This document shows, piece by piece, positions 8,961 to 17,817 of a stretch of DNA of 64,000 nucleotides. A model generated the notes under the pieces. The model had not been told where the DNA came from, did no database searches, and worked only from the letters and a program-made list of their open reading frames with translations. Location: the NCBI RefSeq assembly GCF_000954115.1, contig NZ_CP010797.1, positions 2,170,001 through 2,234,000 on the forward strand, in the 5' to 3' direction. Position 1 is the first letter of the stretch. Each line of letters begins with the position of its first letter. The DNA comes from Rhodococcus sp. B7740 (GTDB lineage: Bacteria > Actinomycetota > Actinomycetes > Mycobacteriales > Mycobacteriaceae). A program made the translations under genes and the position numbers.

Positions 8961-10162
8961 ATGTACCGAGCCCGGGCCGCGGTGGTCGCCGAGATCGAAG
9001 CGGAACTGGTGGCTGTGGTGGCGTCGGCAGTGCAGGCCGTGCGGGATGCAATTCCGGTCTACCGCACCCTGGACGGTCCGCAGTCGGCCGATGTCGAGGC
9101 GATCGCCTACTGGTCGCTGCGTCGCCTGATGACGCTGTGGGCAGGCGGCGATCCGGCTCTCGACGGACGTGATCACAGTCGATTTCGCGCGATCGGTGCG
9201 GCTCGCGCCGCCGACGGCCGACCGTTGGCCGACGTGCTCAGAGCCTATCGAGTTGCATCGAGCGTGTTCGTTCGGCACGTGGCGACCGAGTACCTCGATG
9301 CGCTCGACCCACCGGACATCGCCGATCTCAGCCTGGGCGTGCTCGACGCCATCGACGCGATATCCGAGGAGATCATCGGCGCGTACATCGTTGCGCGCGA
9401 ACAACTCACATCCAATCGGGCGCAGGCTCACGCCCTCTTGCTCGACGACCTGCTGGCGAACAGACACAACTCGCCCGGGCGGTGGCCGATCGCGCCCGCG
9501 AACTCGACCTGGAACTGTCCGGTCACCCGAATCTACTGGTGGTGGAAATGACAAGCGCGGGCAGAGCACTGACCGATGACACCATCGAATCTCTGGTTCT
9601 CGCACTGGGACTCGCGCCGCCCGATCGCACCGCGCCGTCGACGACGCGCAGTCACCTGTGCACCCGACGCGAGCAGCGGGCGATCCTGCTGCTGCCGTCC
9701 TCGATCGGTCGAGACCGTGCCGACGGCGCGTCCCGAGCGACCGGTGTGCGTGGATGCCTCGTGGAGCTGTCGACCATTGCCGGTGTCAGCGGCGCGTGGA
9801 GGCTCGCTTCCGATGCTCTGGACACGGCACCGGATCATGCGTTCGACGACCGCGCCGTGCTCGACACCGGCGACGGGCAGCTGCTGGCACTGTTGACCGC
9901 GCGGCCCACCGCGGACACGAGCGAGGTGGTGCGCACCGTACTCGGCTCGCTCATCGAGGCCGCGAATGCGCATATCCTCGACGGGCTTTCGGCCTTCATC
10001 GCCACCGGCACCGCCACGGCCGCAGCGGCACAGTTGCATGTGCATCCGCAAACGCTGCGTTATCGACTGCGCCGAGCCCAGGAACTGACCGGCCGAGATC
10101 CGCGATCGGCGTGGCATCGGCTGGCGCTCGACACGGCGATTCAACTGCGGCAACTCGGTTGA
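8961..10162 (+). pseudogene. PucR/CdaR-type transcriptional regulator, frameshifted
   Basis: Two overlapping frames encode one regulator. From ATG 8961 the first gives about 165 residues of an N-terminal regulatory domain ending LLLDDLLA. The second supplies QTQLARAVADRARELDLELS and a C-terminal PucR helix-turn-helix (AAAAQLHVHPQTLRYRLRRA) to the stop at 10162. The frames join by a -1 shift near 9456-9461, equivalent to loss of one base. There is no X-XXY-YYZ slippery heptamer there, so a mutation or sequencing error is likelier than programmed frameshifting. Intact, it would be about 400 residues and a candidate regulator of the divergent flavoprotein operon. Confidence 0.8.
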
Positions 10163-10271
10163 TTCGGCTCGGCGGCCATCGCTGCGGTGCGCGACGGGCT
10201 ACGACGGGAAGCTGTCCGGCCGTACCTCGACAACAGTCTCTTCCATCGGAATGAGACACAGATCGAGCAAT

Positions 10272-11171
10272 TCAGTTGATGTTCCACGACTCGACAGCAT
10301 CGAGTCGCCGGCCGTCGGAATCGTACGTGTAGAAACCCTCTCCGTCCCCGAGGCCTGTCTTTCCCGCGTCGATGCCCTTCTGCAGCATATCGGCGAATTT
10401 CACTTGATCCTCGCCACCGCTTGCGCGCGCGATGTGTGCTGCGACGTTGAAGCCGACCGTGTCGTATATCTGGAACGGACCGGCGGGCGCCCCGGTGGCT
10501 ATTCGCCACACATTGTCGATGTCGGCAGGATTGGCAACACCGCCGACGTAGAGGTTGGCTCCTGCTTGCAGCAGCGGAATCAACAGACTGTTCAACACGT
10601 ATCCCGGTACTTCCTTTCGGACCGGAACGGGAACGAGACCGATCTCGGAAGCGAAGTTCAGTACGGTGTCGAAGTGAACGCGATCTGTTGCAGCAGTTGC
10701 CATCACCTCACCTGTGTTGTACCGCCACACGAGATTGGCGAAGTGCAGTGCGAGAAATTTCTCCGGCCGCCCGGTGGCCTCCGCAAAGCTGCTGGGCAGT
10801 AGCGACGACGAGTTGGTCACGAAGATAGTTCTCGGCGGGGCGGACGCGCCTATATCCGACCAGACACGTTTCTTCAGCTCGAGATCCTCCGGAACCGCTT
10901 CGATCACCAGGTCGGCGTCCGAAACGGCTTCCGCGACGCTGGTGGTGGTCGTGATGGATTCGATGGCCTCGTCGAAACGTGCCTCGTCGAAGGTCTTCAG
11001 GTCGCGCTTGTAGTATCCGCGCATCCATTCCCAGCGATCCGGCAGTTTGGCCAACAATTCGTCTGAAATATCGTATCCCACAACGGTTTTCCCATGGTAC
11101 GCCGCCTGCATCATGATCTGCGAACCGAGCACTCCAGTTCCGAATACGGTCACTTTCTCAACATCGGCCAT
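10272..11171 (-). CDS. 3-hydroxyacyl-CoA dehydrogenase (3-hydroxybutyryl-CoA type)
   Basis: 299 residues. The NAD-binding GTGVLG is at 11-16, followed by family segments TNSSSLLPSSFAEATGRPEK and LALHFANLVW, which carries the catalytic histidine. It oxidises or reduces 3-hydroxyacyl-CoA in fatty acid or short-chain metabolism and lacks the hydratase domain of multifunctional forms. ATG 11171 is preferred, with GGGAAG about 11 bases upstream; ATG 11189 is an in-frame alternative. It is monocistronic and faces a DUF1330 gene across a 342-base gap. Confidence 0.88.
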   Translation of the reverse strand: MADVEKVTVFGTGVLGSQIMMQAAYHGKTVVGYDISDELLAKLPDRWEWMRGYYKRDLKTFDEARFDEAIESITTTTSVAEAVSDADLVIEAVPEDLELKKRVWSDIGASAPPRTIFVTNSSSLLPSSFAEATGRPEKFLALHFANLVWRYNTGEVMATAATDRVHFDTVLNFASEIGLVPVPVRKEVPGYVLNSLLIPLLQAGANLYVGGVANPADIDNVWRIATGAPAGPFQIYDTVGFNVAAHIARASGGEDQVKFADMLQKGIDAGKTGLGDGEGFYTYDSDGRRLDAVESWNIN

Positions 11172-11513
11172 GGACGACACACTTCCCATTCATCGAGTCA
11201 CTGGTTTCCCGCTCCACAAGTTCTACCGCTGACCATGGAACCACCGTCTCGGCACCGAACAGCGGATCGACTCGCTGAACGAGCGGTCGACTGTCCCGAG
11301 GACCTGTCACCCGGGCAAAGAAATCGAGCGCGCTCCCATGACAACCGCCATGGCCAACTGCCCGGCGGTGTCACCGATACTGTCGGTTGCATCTGCATTC
11401 GGAGGCCCTTCGCCGCCGTCCGTGCTGGATTTTCGATGCGTGGTGCCGTCGGTGGTGCGTGCGCGGTGGCAATTTCCTCTCCATCGGATCGTCGGCTGAC
11501 GCATACTCGATCG
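11172..11513. other. 342-base divergent intergenic region
   Basis: This gap separates the 3-hydroxyacyl-CoA dehydrogenase start (minus) and the DUF1330 start (plus). It must hold both promoters, but I see no convincing -35/-10 pair, palindrome or RNA. A minus-strand open frame at 11307-11504 has no ribosome site and no recognisable domain, so I do not call it a gene. Confidence 0.5.
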
Positions 11514-11879
11514 ATGGCTGTCGATCCCCGCGGAAGAGACCTCAGGCGCTATCTGGAAGAAGACCCCGGTGGGCCTGTAGTGATGCTCAACCTGCTGCGG
11601 TTCGCCGACGGTGGCCGCGATTCGTACGCAGAGTATGCGAAAGCACTGGACGAGACGTTCCTCCCGCGCTACGGCGCGACGGTGCTGTATGCGGGCGACG
11701 GCTCGACGGCATTGGTAGCCGACGACGGTCAGGCCTGGGATGCGGTTCTGCTGGTGCAGTACCCCTCGCGCAAGGCGTTCAGCGACATGGTGGCCGATCC
11801 CGATTACCAGGCGGTGACGGCACTGCGGACCGGCGCGTTGAAGGAGGCGGTTCTACAGGCCACCGTTCCGTGGTCGTGA
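11514..11879 (+). CDS. DUF1330 family protein (dimeric alpha-beta barrel)
   Basis: 121 residues with DUF1330 hallmarks: GPVVMLNLLRF near the N-terminus, then LPRYGATVLYAGDG, and AVLLVQYPSRKAFSDMVADPDYQ near the middle. These small ferredoxin-like dimers are common near lipid and aromatic catabolic genes, but their reaction is not established. The start at ATG 11514 is set by where the domain begins, since no clear ribosome site is visible. Confidence 0.82.
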   Translation: MAVDPRGRDLRRYLEEDPGGPVVMLNLLRFADGGRDSYAEYAKALDETFLPRYGATVLYAGDGSTALVADDGQAWDAVLLVQYPSRKAFSDMVADPDYQAVTALRTGALKEAVLQATVPWS

Positions 11880-11937
11880 ATTCGGGGCTCGCTGACCGAG
11901 TTGCTCGGTACTCGGCAGGGGCGAGACAGCGATCTAC

Positions 11938-12762
11938 TCACTCTGTCGGGAGCAACCGACTACGGAACAGGTCGAGCACCTGATCCAACGCCTGCCGTGT
12001 CGGCTCCCCCGGAGCATCGATCAGTCCTTCGGTGACGACCGAATGCGGCGGTCCGAATGCTTCCGGGTTGAAGGCGGAGTCGGGCAGTTCCACCGAGACG
12101 AACGCGTCGCCGAGCTGCTCGCGCAACCATTGGAATCGCGCGGGCGGGCACATCTTGTCGCCTTCGAAACGCATCCCCAGGACCGTGAGCTCGCCTGCTG
12201 CACAACGACTCTTCACCTTGTCGAGGTCGCCGGGGGTGATGTCGATGGACCTACCGCGAGACTTCGATGCCGCGAACGGAAGTGAGGGCTGCGAGAGCAC
12301 CGGTGCGATCAGTCGATCGTCCGCCGCCATCGCAAGAGCGAATCCGCCGGTGAAGCACATTCCGATGGCACCGACGCCCGGTCCGCCGCAGCGCTCGTGC
12401 TCCTGCGCTGCCAGAGCGCGCAACCACACCACGATGCGCGACGATCTGCCGGTGGCCAGGATGGTGAATTCGCGGCTGATGCATGCCGGCACCATGGCGC
12501 GGGACATGGTGGCCACGGTGCCGAGCGGTCCCAGCGGGGCGGCCAGCGGATCCTTGCCGTCGACTCCGAACAGGTGCGGAACAACGGCCGTACAACCGAT
12601 TCCGGCAACGGTTCTCGCGAAGTCCGCGACCCTCGGGGTGATGCCCGGCATTTCCGACATCACGATCACGGCCGGTCCGGTTCCGATGCGATATACCGGC
12701 GCGGTCCGCCCGTCCGCGGTGAACTCGGTTCGCTCGAAGTCGGCCAGCGTGTCATCGGTCAT
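11938..12762 (-). CDS. Dienelactone hydrolase family protein
   Basis: 274 residues with an alpha/beta-hydrolase fold. C136 in GAIGMCFTGGF is the cysteine nucleophile in the GxCxGG elbow typical of dienelactone hydrolases. The histidine is probably near SVVTEG in the C-terminus. The family opens dienelactones in chlorocatechol breakdown, but many members act on other esters or lactones, and no ring-cleavage genes are adjacent. AGAAGGG precedes the start. It converges with the DUF1330 gene. Confidence 0.82.
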   Translation of the reverse strand: MTDDTLADFERTEFTADGRTAPVYRIGTGPAVIVMSEMPGITPRVADFARTVAGIGCTAVVPHLFGVDGKDPLAAPLGPLGTVATMSRAMVPACISREFTILATGRSSRIVVWLRALAAQEHERCGGPGVGAIGMCFTGGFALAMAADDRLIAPVLSQPSLPFAASKSRGRSIDITPGDLDKVKSRCAAGELTVLGMRFEGDKMCPPARFQWLREQLGDAFVSVELPDSAFNPEAFGPPHSVVTEGLIDAPGEPTRQALDQVLDLFRSRLLPTE

Positions 12763-12901
12763 GGGAGTTCGCCCTTCTGTCGGATATCCACCGCGCCCAG
12801 CCGACGCATGCCGTCCAAGCTAGCCGTGCTTCACGAAATACGTCACCCCGACCGAGGATGTACGACAGGCGGCGACCGATACCGACGCGCCGACCGGATG
12901 A

Positions 12902-13279
12902 TCACCAGGAATCCGAGTCCGCGATGATCGTCACGCCCAGCACGACGAACAGCGTTGCGCCGGCGGCCACTCCGGCCAGACTCGCCGCAGGCGCGCCCGC
13001 ACGACGTCCGATCACACTTGCCGCGACGTCGAGAACATCGATCGCGATCCCGGCCTCCACGGCTGCTCTGCGAACGTCTGCGGATGGGTGGTGCAGTGCC
13101 ATTCCCAGCGCGAGATCGCGAACTCCGAACAGACGCGTCGCCACCCCCGCACTTCCGGCTTGACGCATGGGTCCGAGACCGAAGGCACGCCACGAGTGCG
13201 CTGGACTCACCCACGAGACCACTCCGGCGGTCGATCGCAGAACCGACAGTGCGAGCAGTGGAGTCGAACGTGTACGCAT
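12902..13279 (-). CDS. Small membrane protein, DUF4267-like
   Basis: 125 residues with three or four hydrophobic stretches (about 8-25, 48-62, 75-90, 98-118) and the internal motif ATRLFGVRDLALGMALHH typical of DUF4267-like proteins. Function is unknown. The start has a strong GAAGGAG. The promoter region between it and the divergent TetR gene carries two TGTAGTG palindromes, so it is very probably the regulator's main target. Confidence 0.75.
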   Translation of the reverse strand: MRTRSTPLLALSVLRSTAGVVSWVSPAHSWRAFGLGPMRQAGSAGVATRLFGVRDLALGMALHHPSADVRRAAVEAGIAIDVLDVAASVIGRRAGAPAASLAGVAAGATLFVVLGVTIIADSDSW

Positions 13280-13291
13280 GACGTCTCCTTC

Positions 13292-13315
13292 GAGTTGTAG
13301 TGGTCACTACAACTC
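13292..13315. promoter_or_regulatory. TetR operator 1 (palindrome)
   Basis: Perfect 11-base arms GAGTTGTAGTG and CACTACAACTC around a GT centre, between the DUF4267-like gene and its divergent TetR gene. The core matches the second palindrome, centred 28 bases away. Confidence 0.75.
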
Positions 13316-13323
13316 AAGCTACC

Positions 13324-13339
13324 TGTAGTGGCCACTACA
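13324..13339. promoter_or_regulatory. TetR operator 2 (palindrome)
   Basis: TGTAGTGGCCACTACA is a perfect 16-base palindrome immediately before the TetR start. It shares the TGTAGTG/CACTACA arms with operator 1, so autorepression is expected. Confidence 0.75.
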
Positions 13340-13347
13340 ATCAAGGA

Positions 13348-13896
13348 GTGGTCAAGAGACATTCACGCGAGGAGATGCTGTCCGTGGCACTGGACGCCGC
13401 CCTGGAAGGCGGCCTGAGCCGCTTGACCTTCGGCAGACTCGCAGCGCGCTTGAAGATCAGCGATCGCACGGTCGTCTACTACTTCCCGACGAAGGACGAC
13501 CTCGTCACGTCTGTGCTGTCGGTAGTCGGAGATCGATTGCAAACCCTGTTGGCCGCGGCGTTCTCGACGCCGATGAGGGATCACCGCGCGCTGGTCGCGA
13601 CGGCGTGGCCGGTTGTGGCACAGCCTGAGTACGATCCGCTGTTCGGTCTGTACTTCGAGGCGATCGGACAAGCAACAGCAGGACTCGAGCCCTACAGATC
13701 TGTGGCCTCGCACTTGGTCGAGGGCTGGATCGAATGGCTCGGGGGCTTCGTGGTCGGCGACGCGCACCATCGACGAACGGAAGCGGCAGCTGCCGTGGCG
13801 ATGCTCGACGGCCTTCTGCTCATGCGTCTTCTGGGAGGCAGTGACCTCGCCGATACTGCATCGACCTCATTGCTCGATCACCGACGAATCCGCTGA
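13348..13896 (+). CDS. TetR-family transcriptional regulator
   Basis: About 182 residues from GTG 13348. The N-terminal helix-turn-helix runs from REEMLSVALDAALEGGLSRL to ISDRTVVYYFPTKDDL, and a C-terminal ligand domain follows. AAGGAG at 13343-13348 lies very close to the GTG. ATG 13375 is also possible but would cut into helix 1. Two matching palindromes in the divergent promoter region are the probable binding sites, controlling itself and the small membrane protein gene. Confidence 0.83.
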   Translation: MVKRHSREEMLSVALDAALEGGLSRLTFGRLAARLKISDRTVVYYFPTKDDLVTSVLSVVGDRLQTLLAAAFSTPMRDHRALVATAWPVVAQPEYDPLFGLYFEAIGQATAGLEPYRSVASHLVEGWIEWLGGFVVGDAHHRRTEAAAAVAMLDGLLLMRLLGGSDLADTASTSLLDHRRIR

Positions 13897-13909
13897 GGGA
13901 CAAACGGAT

Positions 13910-14704
13910 TCAGGACGCAACCGGTTCCGAGATCGGCGTCTGGAAGGACCACAGGTGACCCTCGAGATCACGAACGCCGTACTCCCTGACGCCGTAGGGC
14001 ATGTCGGTGGGCGCGTAGTCGATTGCTGCGCCGGTTGCGGACACCCGTCCATGATGGGTGTCCACGTCGTCGATCAGGACAGCGAGCGAGGCGGTGACCA
14101 TGCCGTTGGTCAGGGGCGACACCATCCGATGTTCAGGAGCCTCGCGGTGCAACCAGACAACACCGTCACCGGCGTGAACCTCGCCATGGACTGCTCGGTC
14201 GCCGTCGTATTCGATCGGTCCCGGTGAGAGTCCCAGAACGTCGACGAGGTAGGAATGGGCTGCCGCGATGTCTCGATAGACGAGCAAGGTGGTACGCCTG
14301 GTCACCGCCGGCTCGTCGGTCGACAGGCCCGACAGCAGGTCCAACAGGGCATCGTCTCCCGGCTGAGCGCCCTGCAGAAGCCGGTCCTCGACCGCCCGAA
14401 CCCGTTCGCGCACCCGGGCGAGCTGTGCCATCCGATGGTCCAGGTCGGTCAGATGCTGCCGCGTCAGGTGCTGGAGGTCCATCGCTTCCGGATCGACATC
14501 GGCAAGCGGTGTACCCAATTCTCGGAGCAACCGAATTCGGTACAGCCGATCGAGGTCTCCCCCGCCGTACCGACGCCTGCCCCCGCCGTCTCGGTCGGGG
14601 GCCAGCAAACCCAGTTCCTCGTAGTACCGCAACGTACGTTCGGTGACGCCGGTTCGACGCGCGACGTCACCGATTCCCCAGGTGATCGGACCGTTGTTGT
14701 TCAT
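13910..14704 (-). CDS. MerR regulator fused to a glyoxalase/VOC domain
   Basis: 264 residues. An N-terminal MerR helix-turn-helix (GIGDVARRTGVTERTLRYYE, about 10-70) and a coiled-coil dimer helix (about 85-115) precede a C-terminal VOC domain (about 138-258). The VOC part reads as two beta-alpha-beta repeats, with RDLEGHLWSFQT near the end. This would place a small-molecule-binding fold where other MerR proteins have GyrI-like or metal domains. Its promoter has the 19-base spacer typical of MerR control, so autoregulation is likely. Ligand unknown. Confidence 0.85.
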   Translation of the reverse strand: MNNNGPITWGIGDVARRTGVTERTLRYYEELGLLAPDRDGGGRRRYGGGDLDRLYRIRLLRELGTPLADVDPEAMDLQHLTRQHLTDLDHRMAQLARVRERVRAVEDRLLQGAQPGDDALLDLLSGLSTDEPAVTRRTTLLVYRDIAAAHSYLVDVLGLSPGPIEYDGDRAVHGEVHAGDGVVWLHREAPEHRMVSPLTNGMVTASLAVLIDDVDTHHGRVSATGAAIDYAPTDMPYGVREYGVRDLEGHLWSFQTPISEPVAS

Positions 14705-14711
14705 GAATGAG

Positions 14712-14742
14712 ACGGTAGAACCTCACGTCACGTCAGGAGCAA
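14712..14742 (-). promoter_or_regulatory. MerR-type promoter with 19-base spacer
   Basis: On the minus strand, -35 TTGCTC (14737-14742) and -10 TACCGT (14712-14717) are 19 bases apart, longer than the normal 17, as at MerR-activated promoters. The spacer contains ACGT-G-ACGT. The -10 ends 7 bases before the ATG, so the message would be nearly leaderless. Confidence 0.5.
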
Positions 14743-14759
14743 GCTCGACCGAAGTCGGT

Positions 14760-16052
14760 TCAGACATCTTCGAGTCGAATTCCCTTGGTTTCCTTCATGA
14801 AGAAGCACGCGACACCGGTCATCGCGGCCAGGAACATGATGTACACGCCGAACACCCAGCCCAGATCGAGGCCGAGGAACAGTTGGTTGAGATAGGGCGC
14901 AGTTCCGCCGAATACCGCCACCGAGAACGAATAGGCGAATCCGATTGCCTGCGTGCGGAGTCGGGTGGGAAAGCTCTCCGACAGTGTCGACGACAGGATC
15001 GAAGCCGGAACGGCGATGACGAGCAGTGCAACCGTCGACGGGAGCAGCAACGTCCACCACTGCGTCGAGATCATCATCGTCAGCGGGATCTGCAGAACGA
15101 ACATCAGCACGGCGAAGGCGGCCAGCATCGGCCGACGACCGATCGAATCCGAGAGACGACCGAAGAACGGCAGCGACACCAACGCGATCAACTGAGCGAT
15201 GACCAGCATCCAGTACGCGGTGTCGGGGTTCATCCCACGCTGTGTGATGGCGAACGTCGAGACGTAGGAGGTCCAGGTGTAGTGCGCCGCCGTGATTCCC
15301 GACGTCATTCCGATCATCAACACGATCGCCTTCACGACGGTCTTGCGTGCGATCGGGGCCTGCTTCACCTTGTTCTGTTCCGAATCGAAGACGTCGCTCT
15401 CGTCCATGTTCTTGCGCAGGTACAGAGCGAACAGCGCCAGGAGTGCACCCAGCAGGAACGGGATGCGCCAACCCCATTGACCGACAGCAGATTCGGACAG
15501 GGTCGAGGTGATGACGCCACCGACCGTGTATGCCAGTGCCGAGCCACCGAAGATCGCGACGAACGCGACGCTTCCCCACATGCCTCGACGGTTCGGTGGC
15601 GCGATCTCGCCGACGTAGGAGTAGGCCGTCGCCGACTCGCCGCCGTGCGCGAAACCCTGCATGACGCGGGCGAGCAGCAGCAGTACCGATGCCCAGGCCC
15701 CGATCGCTCCGTAAGTGGGCATGATGCCGATCAGCAGGCTTCCGGCTGCCATCATCAGCATGGTGGTGACGAGAACGAACTTGCGCCCCTTCTTGTCTGC
15801 GATCCGGCCGAACACGATGCCGCCGAGCGGCCGCATCAGGAATCCGACGGCGAACACCGCCAACGTCGACAGCAGGGCCGAGACCGGATCGCTCTGGCTG
15901 AACATCGCCGCGGCGATGAACGGCGCGAACACTGCGTAGGCGCTCCACTCGTACCATTCGAGTACGTTGCCGATCGTGCTGGCGAACAACGACTTCTTCC
16001 GCGAGGAGATGTCCGGTGTCGAGCGGGTGTCGCGGGGTGATCCGACGGTCAT
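14760..16052 (-). CDS. MFS transporter, metabolite:H+ symporter (MHS) type
   Basis: 430 residues and about 12 transmembrane helices. The TM2-TM3 loop motif GRIADKKGRK and the opening SLFASTIGNVLEWYEWSAYA are typical of the MHS group (ShiA/KgtP/ProP-like), which imports organic acids with protons. ATG 16052 overlaps the stop of the upstream acyl-CoA ligase in an ATGA junction, so the transporter and ligase are one operon. The pair probably imports and activates a carboxylic acid, under the TetR encoded just upstream. Confidence 0.87.
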   Translation of the reverse strand: MTVGSPRDTRSTPDISSRKKSLFASTIGNVLEWYEWSAYAVFAPFIAAAMFSQSDPVSALLSTLAVFAVGFLMRPLGGIVFGRIADKKGRKFVLVTTMLMMAAGSLLIGIMPTYGAIGAWASVLLLLARVMQGFAHGGESATAYSYVGEIAPPNRRGMWGSVAFVAIFGGSALAYTVGGVITSTLSESAVGQWGWRIPFLLGALLALFALYLRKNMDESDVFDSEQNKVKQAPIARKTVVKAIVLMIGMTSGITAAHYTWTSYVSTFAITQRGMNPDTAYWMLVIAQLIALVSLPFFGRLSDSIGRRPMLAAFAVLMFVLQIPLTMMISTQWWTLLLPSTVALLVIAVPASILSSTLSESFPTRLRTQAIGFAYSFSVAVFGGTAPYLNQLFLGLDLGWVFGVYIMFLAAMTGVACFFMKETKGIRLEDV

Positions 16053-17665
16053 GGGGTGCCACTTTCGCTCGAGTGAGTCTGTGCTGAAACAGGTTTGAGT
16101 GCTGCGCGACGAATCTTCCCGGTCTGCGTCTTGGGCAGCTCGTCGATGATGTGGATTTCTTTCGGACGTTTGTAGGCAGCGAGCCGATCGCGCGCGAAGG
16201 CCATCAGCTCGTCCGTGGTCACGGCCGGACCACTGCGGACCGACACGTACGCGACCACCGATTCCCCTTGATAGGTGTCGGGACGACCGACCACGGCTGC
16301 CTCGAACACCATCGGGTGTTCGTAGAGGGCGTCCTCGACTTCTCGGGGCCAGACCTTGTATCCGGAGACGTTGATCTGGTCCTTGAGTCGGTCGACGAGA
16401 TAGACCCAGCCCTGTTCGTCGATGATCGCTACGTCCCCGGTGTGCAGGCGACCTTCGGGCATCGTCGACGCCGACGCCTCCGGGTTCTGCCAGTACCCCG
16501 AGACCACCTGCGGACCGGACACTTCCAACTCGCCGGCTACTCCCGTTTCGGTGGGTAGCCCGGTGGGATCGAGTGTGCGCAACCGCACGCGAGGGAGAGG
16601 CAGTCCGACGGACAACGATCCACTCGACGCGTCCACCGGTGCCCGGAGTCCTGGCGGTACCGCGATCACGCCTGCGGTGGTCTCGGTCATTCCGTACGCG
16701 TTGTGGATGTAGCACCCGAACTTCGCCTCGAACGCCGAGACGGTGGCCGGCGGAATGGGTGCGCCGCCGGAGTACAGCGCCTTGACGGAGGCGAAATGTC
16801 TGCGGTCCGCGCCGGGGCTCTCGGAGATCGCGTTGAACACGGTGATGGATCCGATGGTGTAGGTGACTCGATGCTCGACGAAAGCGTCCAGTGTGACGCC
16901 TGCGTGGAAGCGGTGAGCGAACACGAGCACGCAGTCGCGCACCAGAGCCACAGCAGCATCGAGCATGGCCCCGGTGATGTGGAACAGCGGCGCGACGGCG
17001 AAGACGACGTCACCGTCCTCCGTACCCGCACGCTCACCGAAGTCCGAGGCCGTCGCGAACGCGTTGGCGTGCGAGATCCGAGCCCCCTTGGGCGGCCCCG
17101 TGGTTCCGGAGGTGTATGCCAACAGCGCAAGATCGTCCGGCTGCGGTGCGGTGTCGTCCAGCACTCGACCGCGGTAGGCCTCGACGAGGCCGAGCATGTC
17201 GTTCTCGGGTGTGGGCGTGACCCGCGTCGTCGCGGCGAACACTCGCGGATCGTTGCGAGTCTGCAGATCCAGTCCGCTGGTGCTCACGAAGAACCGAATC
17301 GTACTGCCTTGCAACGAAGTTTCGAGTTCGCCGAGATCGGACTCGTCGCACACGAGCGCTACGGGCTCCGCGTCGTCGAGCAGGTGTCGCAGTTCTCGAT
17401 TGCGGTACATCGGATTCAGGATCAGAGCTACGGCACCGATCTTCCATAGCGCCAAGAACGTCAGTGCGTAGTGCGGAACGTTCTGCAGGTAGATGCCGAC
17501 GCGGTCGCCGGGATTCACTCCGCGGTCCGCGAACGCGGCAGCGAGAGCGTCGGAGGCCTCGTCGACCTCGCGGGCGGTGAGAACGGCATCGAAGTACGCC
17601 AATGCAGGCCGGTCGGGCGACCGAAACACCCGGGCGCGCCAGGCATCGAGGATGGTGAGGGGCAT
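16049..17665 (-). CDS. Acyl-CoA ligase (class I adenylate-forming enzyme)
   Basis: 538 residues, full length. The phosphate loop YTSGTTGPPKG is at 184-194, followed by YGMTE, LHTGD and the C-terminal catalytic lysine in KTQTGKIRR (about K517). It forms acyl-AMP and then acyl-CoA from a free carboxylic acid. It heads a two-gene operon with an MHS transporter. The operator before it is identical to that before the acyl-CoA dehydrogenase/phosphotransferase operon. By context its substrate is the acid that those enzymes degrade. Confidence 0.88.
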   Translation of the reverse strand: MPLTILDAWRARVFRSPDRPALAYFDAVLTAREVDEASDALAAAFADRGVNPGDRVGIYLQNVPHYALTFLALWKIGAVALILNPMYRNRELRHLLDDAEPVALVCDESDLGELETSLQGSTIRFFVSTSGLDLQTRNDPRVFAATTRVTPTPENDMLGLVEAYRGRVLDDTAPQPDDLALLAYTSGTTGPPKGARISHANAFATASDFGERAGTEDGDVVFAVAPLFHITGAMLDAAVALVRDCVLVFAHRFHAGVTLDAFVEHRVTYTIGSITVFNAISESPGADRRHFASVKALYSGGAPIPPATVSAFEAKFGCYIHNAYGMTETTAGVIAVPPGLRAPVDASSGSLSVGLPLPRVRLRTLDPTGLPTETGVAGELEVSGPQVVSGYWQNPEASASTMPEGRLHTGDVAIIDEQGWVYLVDRLKDQINVSGYKVWPREVEDALYEHPMVFEAAVVGRPDTYQGESVVAYVSVRSGPAVTTDELMAFARDRLAAYKRPKEIHIIDELPKTQTGKIRRAALKPVSAQTHSSESGTP

Positions 17666-17705
17666 CGAGGACTCTTTCGATCGAACGTTGGCCTGACCGA
17701 GATCG

Positions 17706-17729
17706 ACCGACCGAACACTCGCTCGGTCG
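17706..17729. promoter_or_regulatory. TetR operator copy 1 (ligase side)
   Basis: Bases 17706-17727 are identical, in reverse complement, to 18486-18507 upstream of the acyl-CoA dehydrogenase. Within it, arms CGACCGA (17708-17714) and TCGGTCG (17723-17729) are a perfect inverted repeat with an 8-base spacer. Confidence 0.75.
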
Positions 17730-17805
17730 ATACTCGGTAGTGTTACGGATCACAACAGAAGTGTCAACCGGGTGCTTCCGGGACCACACCTGCCGCCGGG
17801 CCATC

Positions 17806-17811
17806 TACGGT
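17806..17811 (+). promoter_or_regulatory. -10 box for a leaderless TetR transcript
   Basis: TACGGT fits TANNNT and ends 6 bases before ATG 17818, which lacks a ribosome site. Confidence 0.4.
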
Positions 17812-17817
17812 GGGCGC

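Noticed and set aside
9450..9485. Programmed -1 frameshifting in the PucR gene
   Set aside because: No slippery X-XXY-YYZ heptamer or evident downstream structure at the junction; mutation or sequencing error is simpler.
11307..11504. 65-codon minus-strand open frame in the 342-base gap
   Set aside because: No ribosome site, no recognisable domain, Thr/Gly-rich; not enough to call a gene.
14643..16040. 465-codon plus-strand open frame opposite the MHS transporter
   Set aside because: Its Gln/His/Arg/Asp-rich product is the antisense of a full-length transporter and has no ribosome site.
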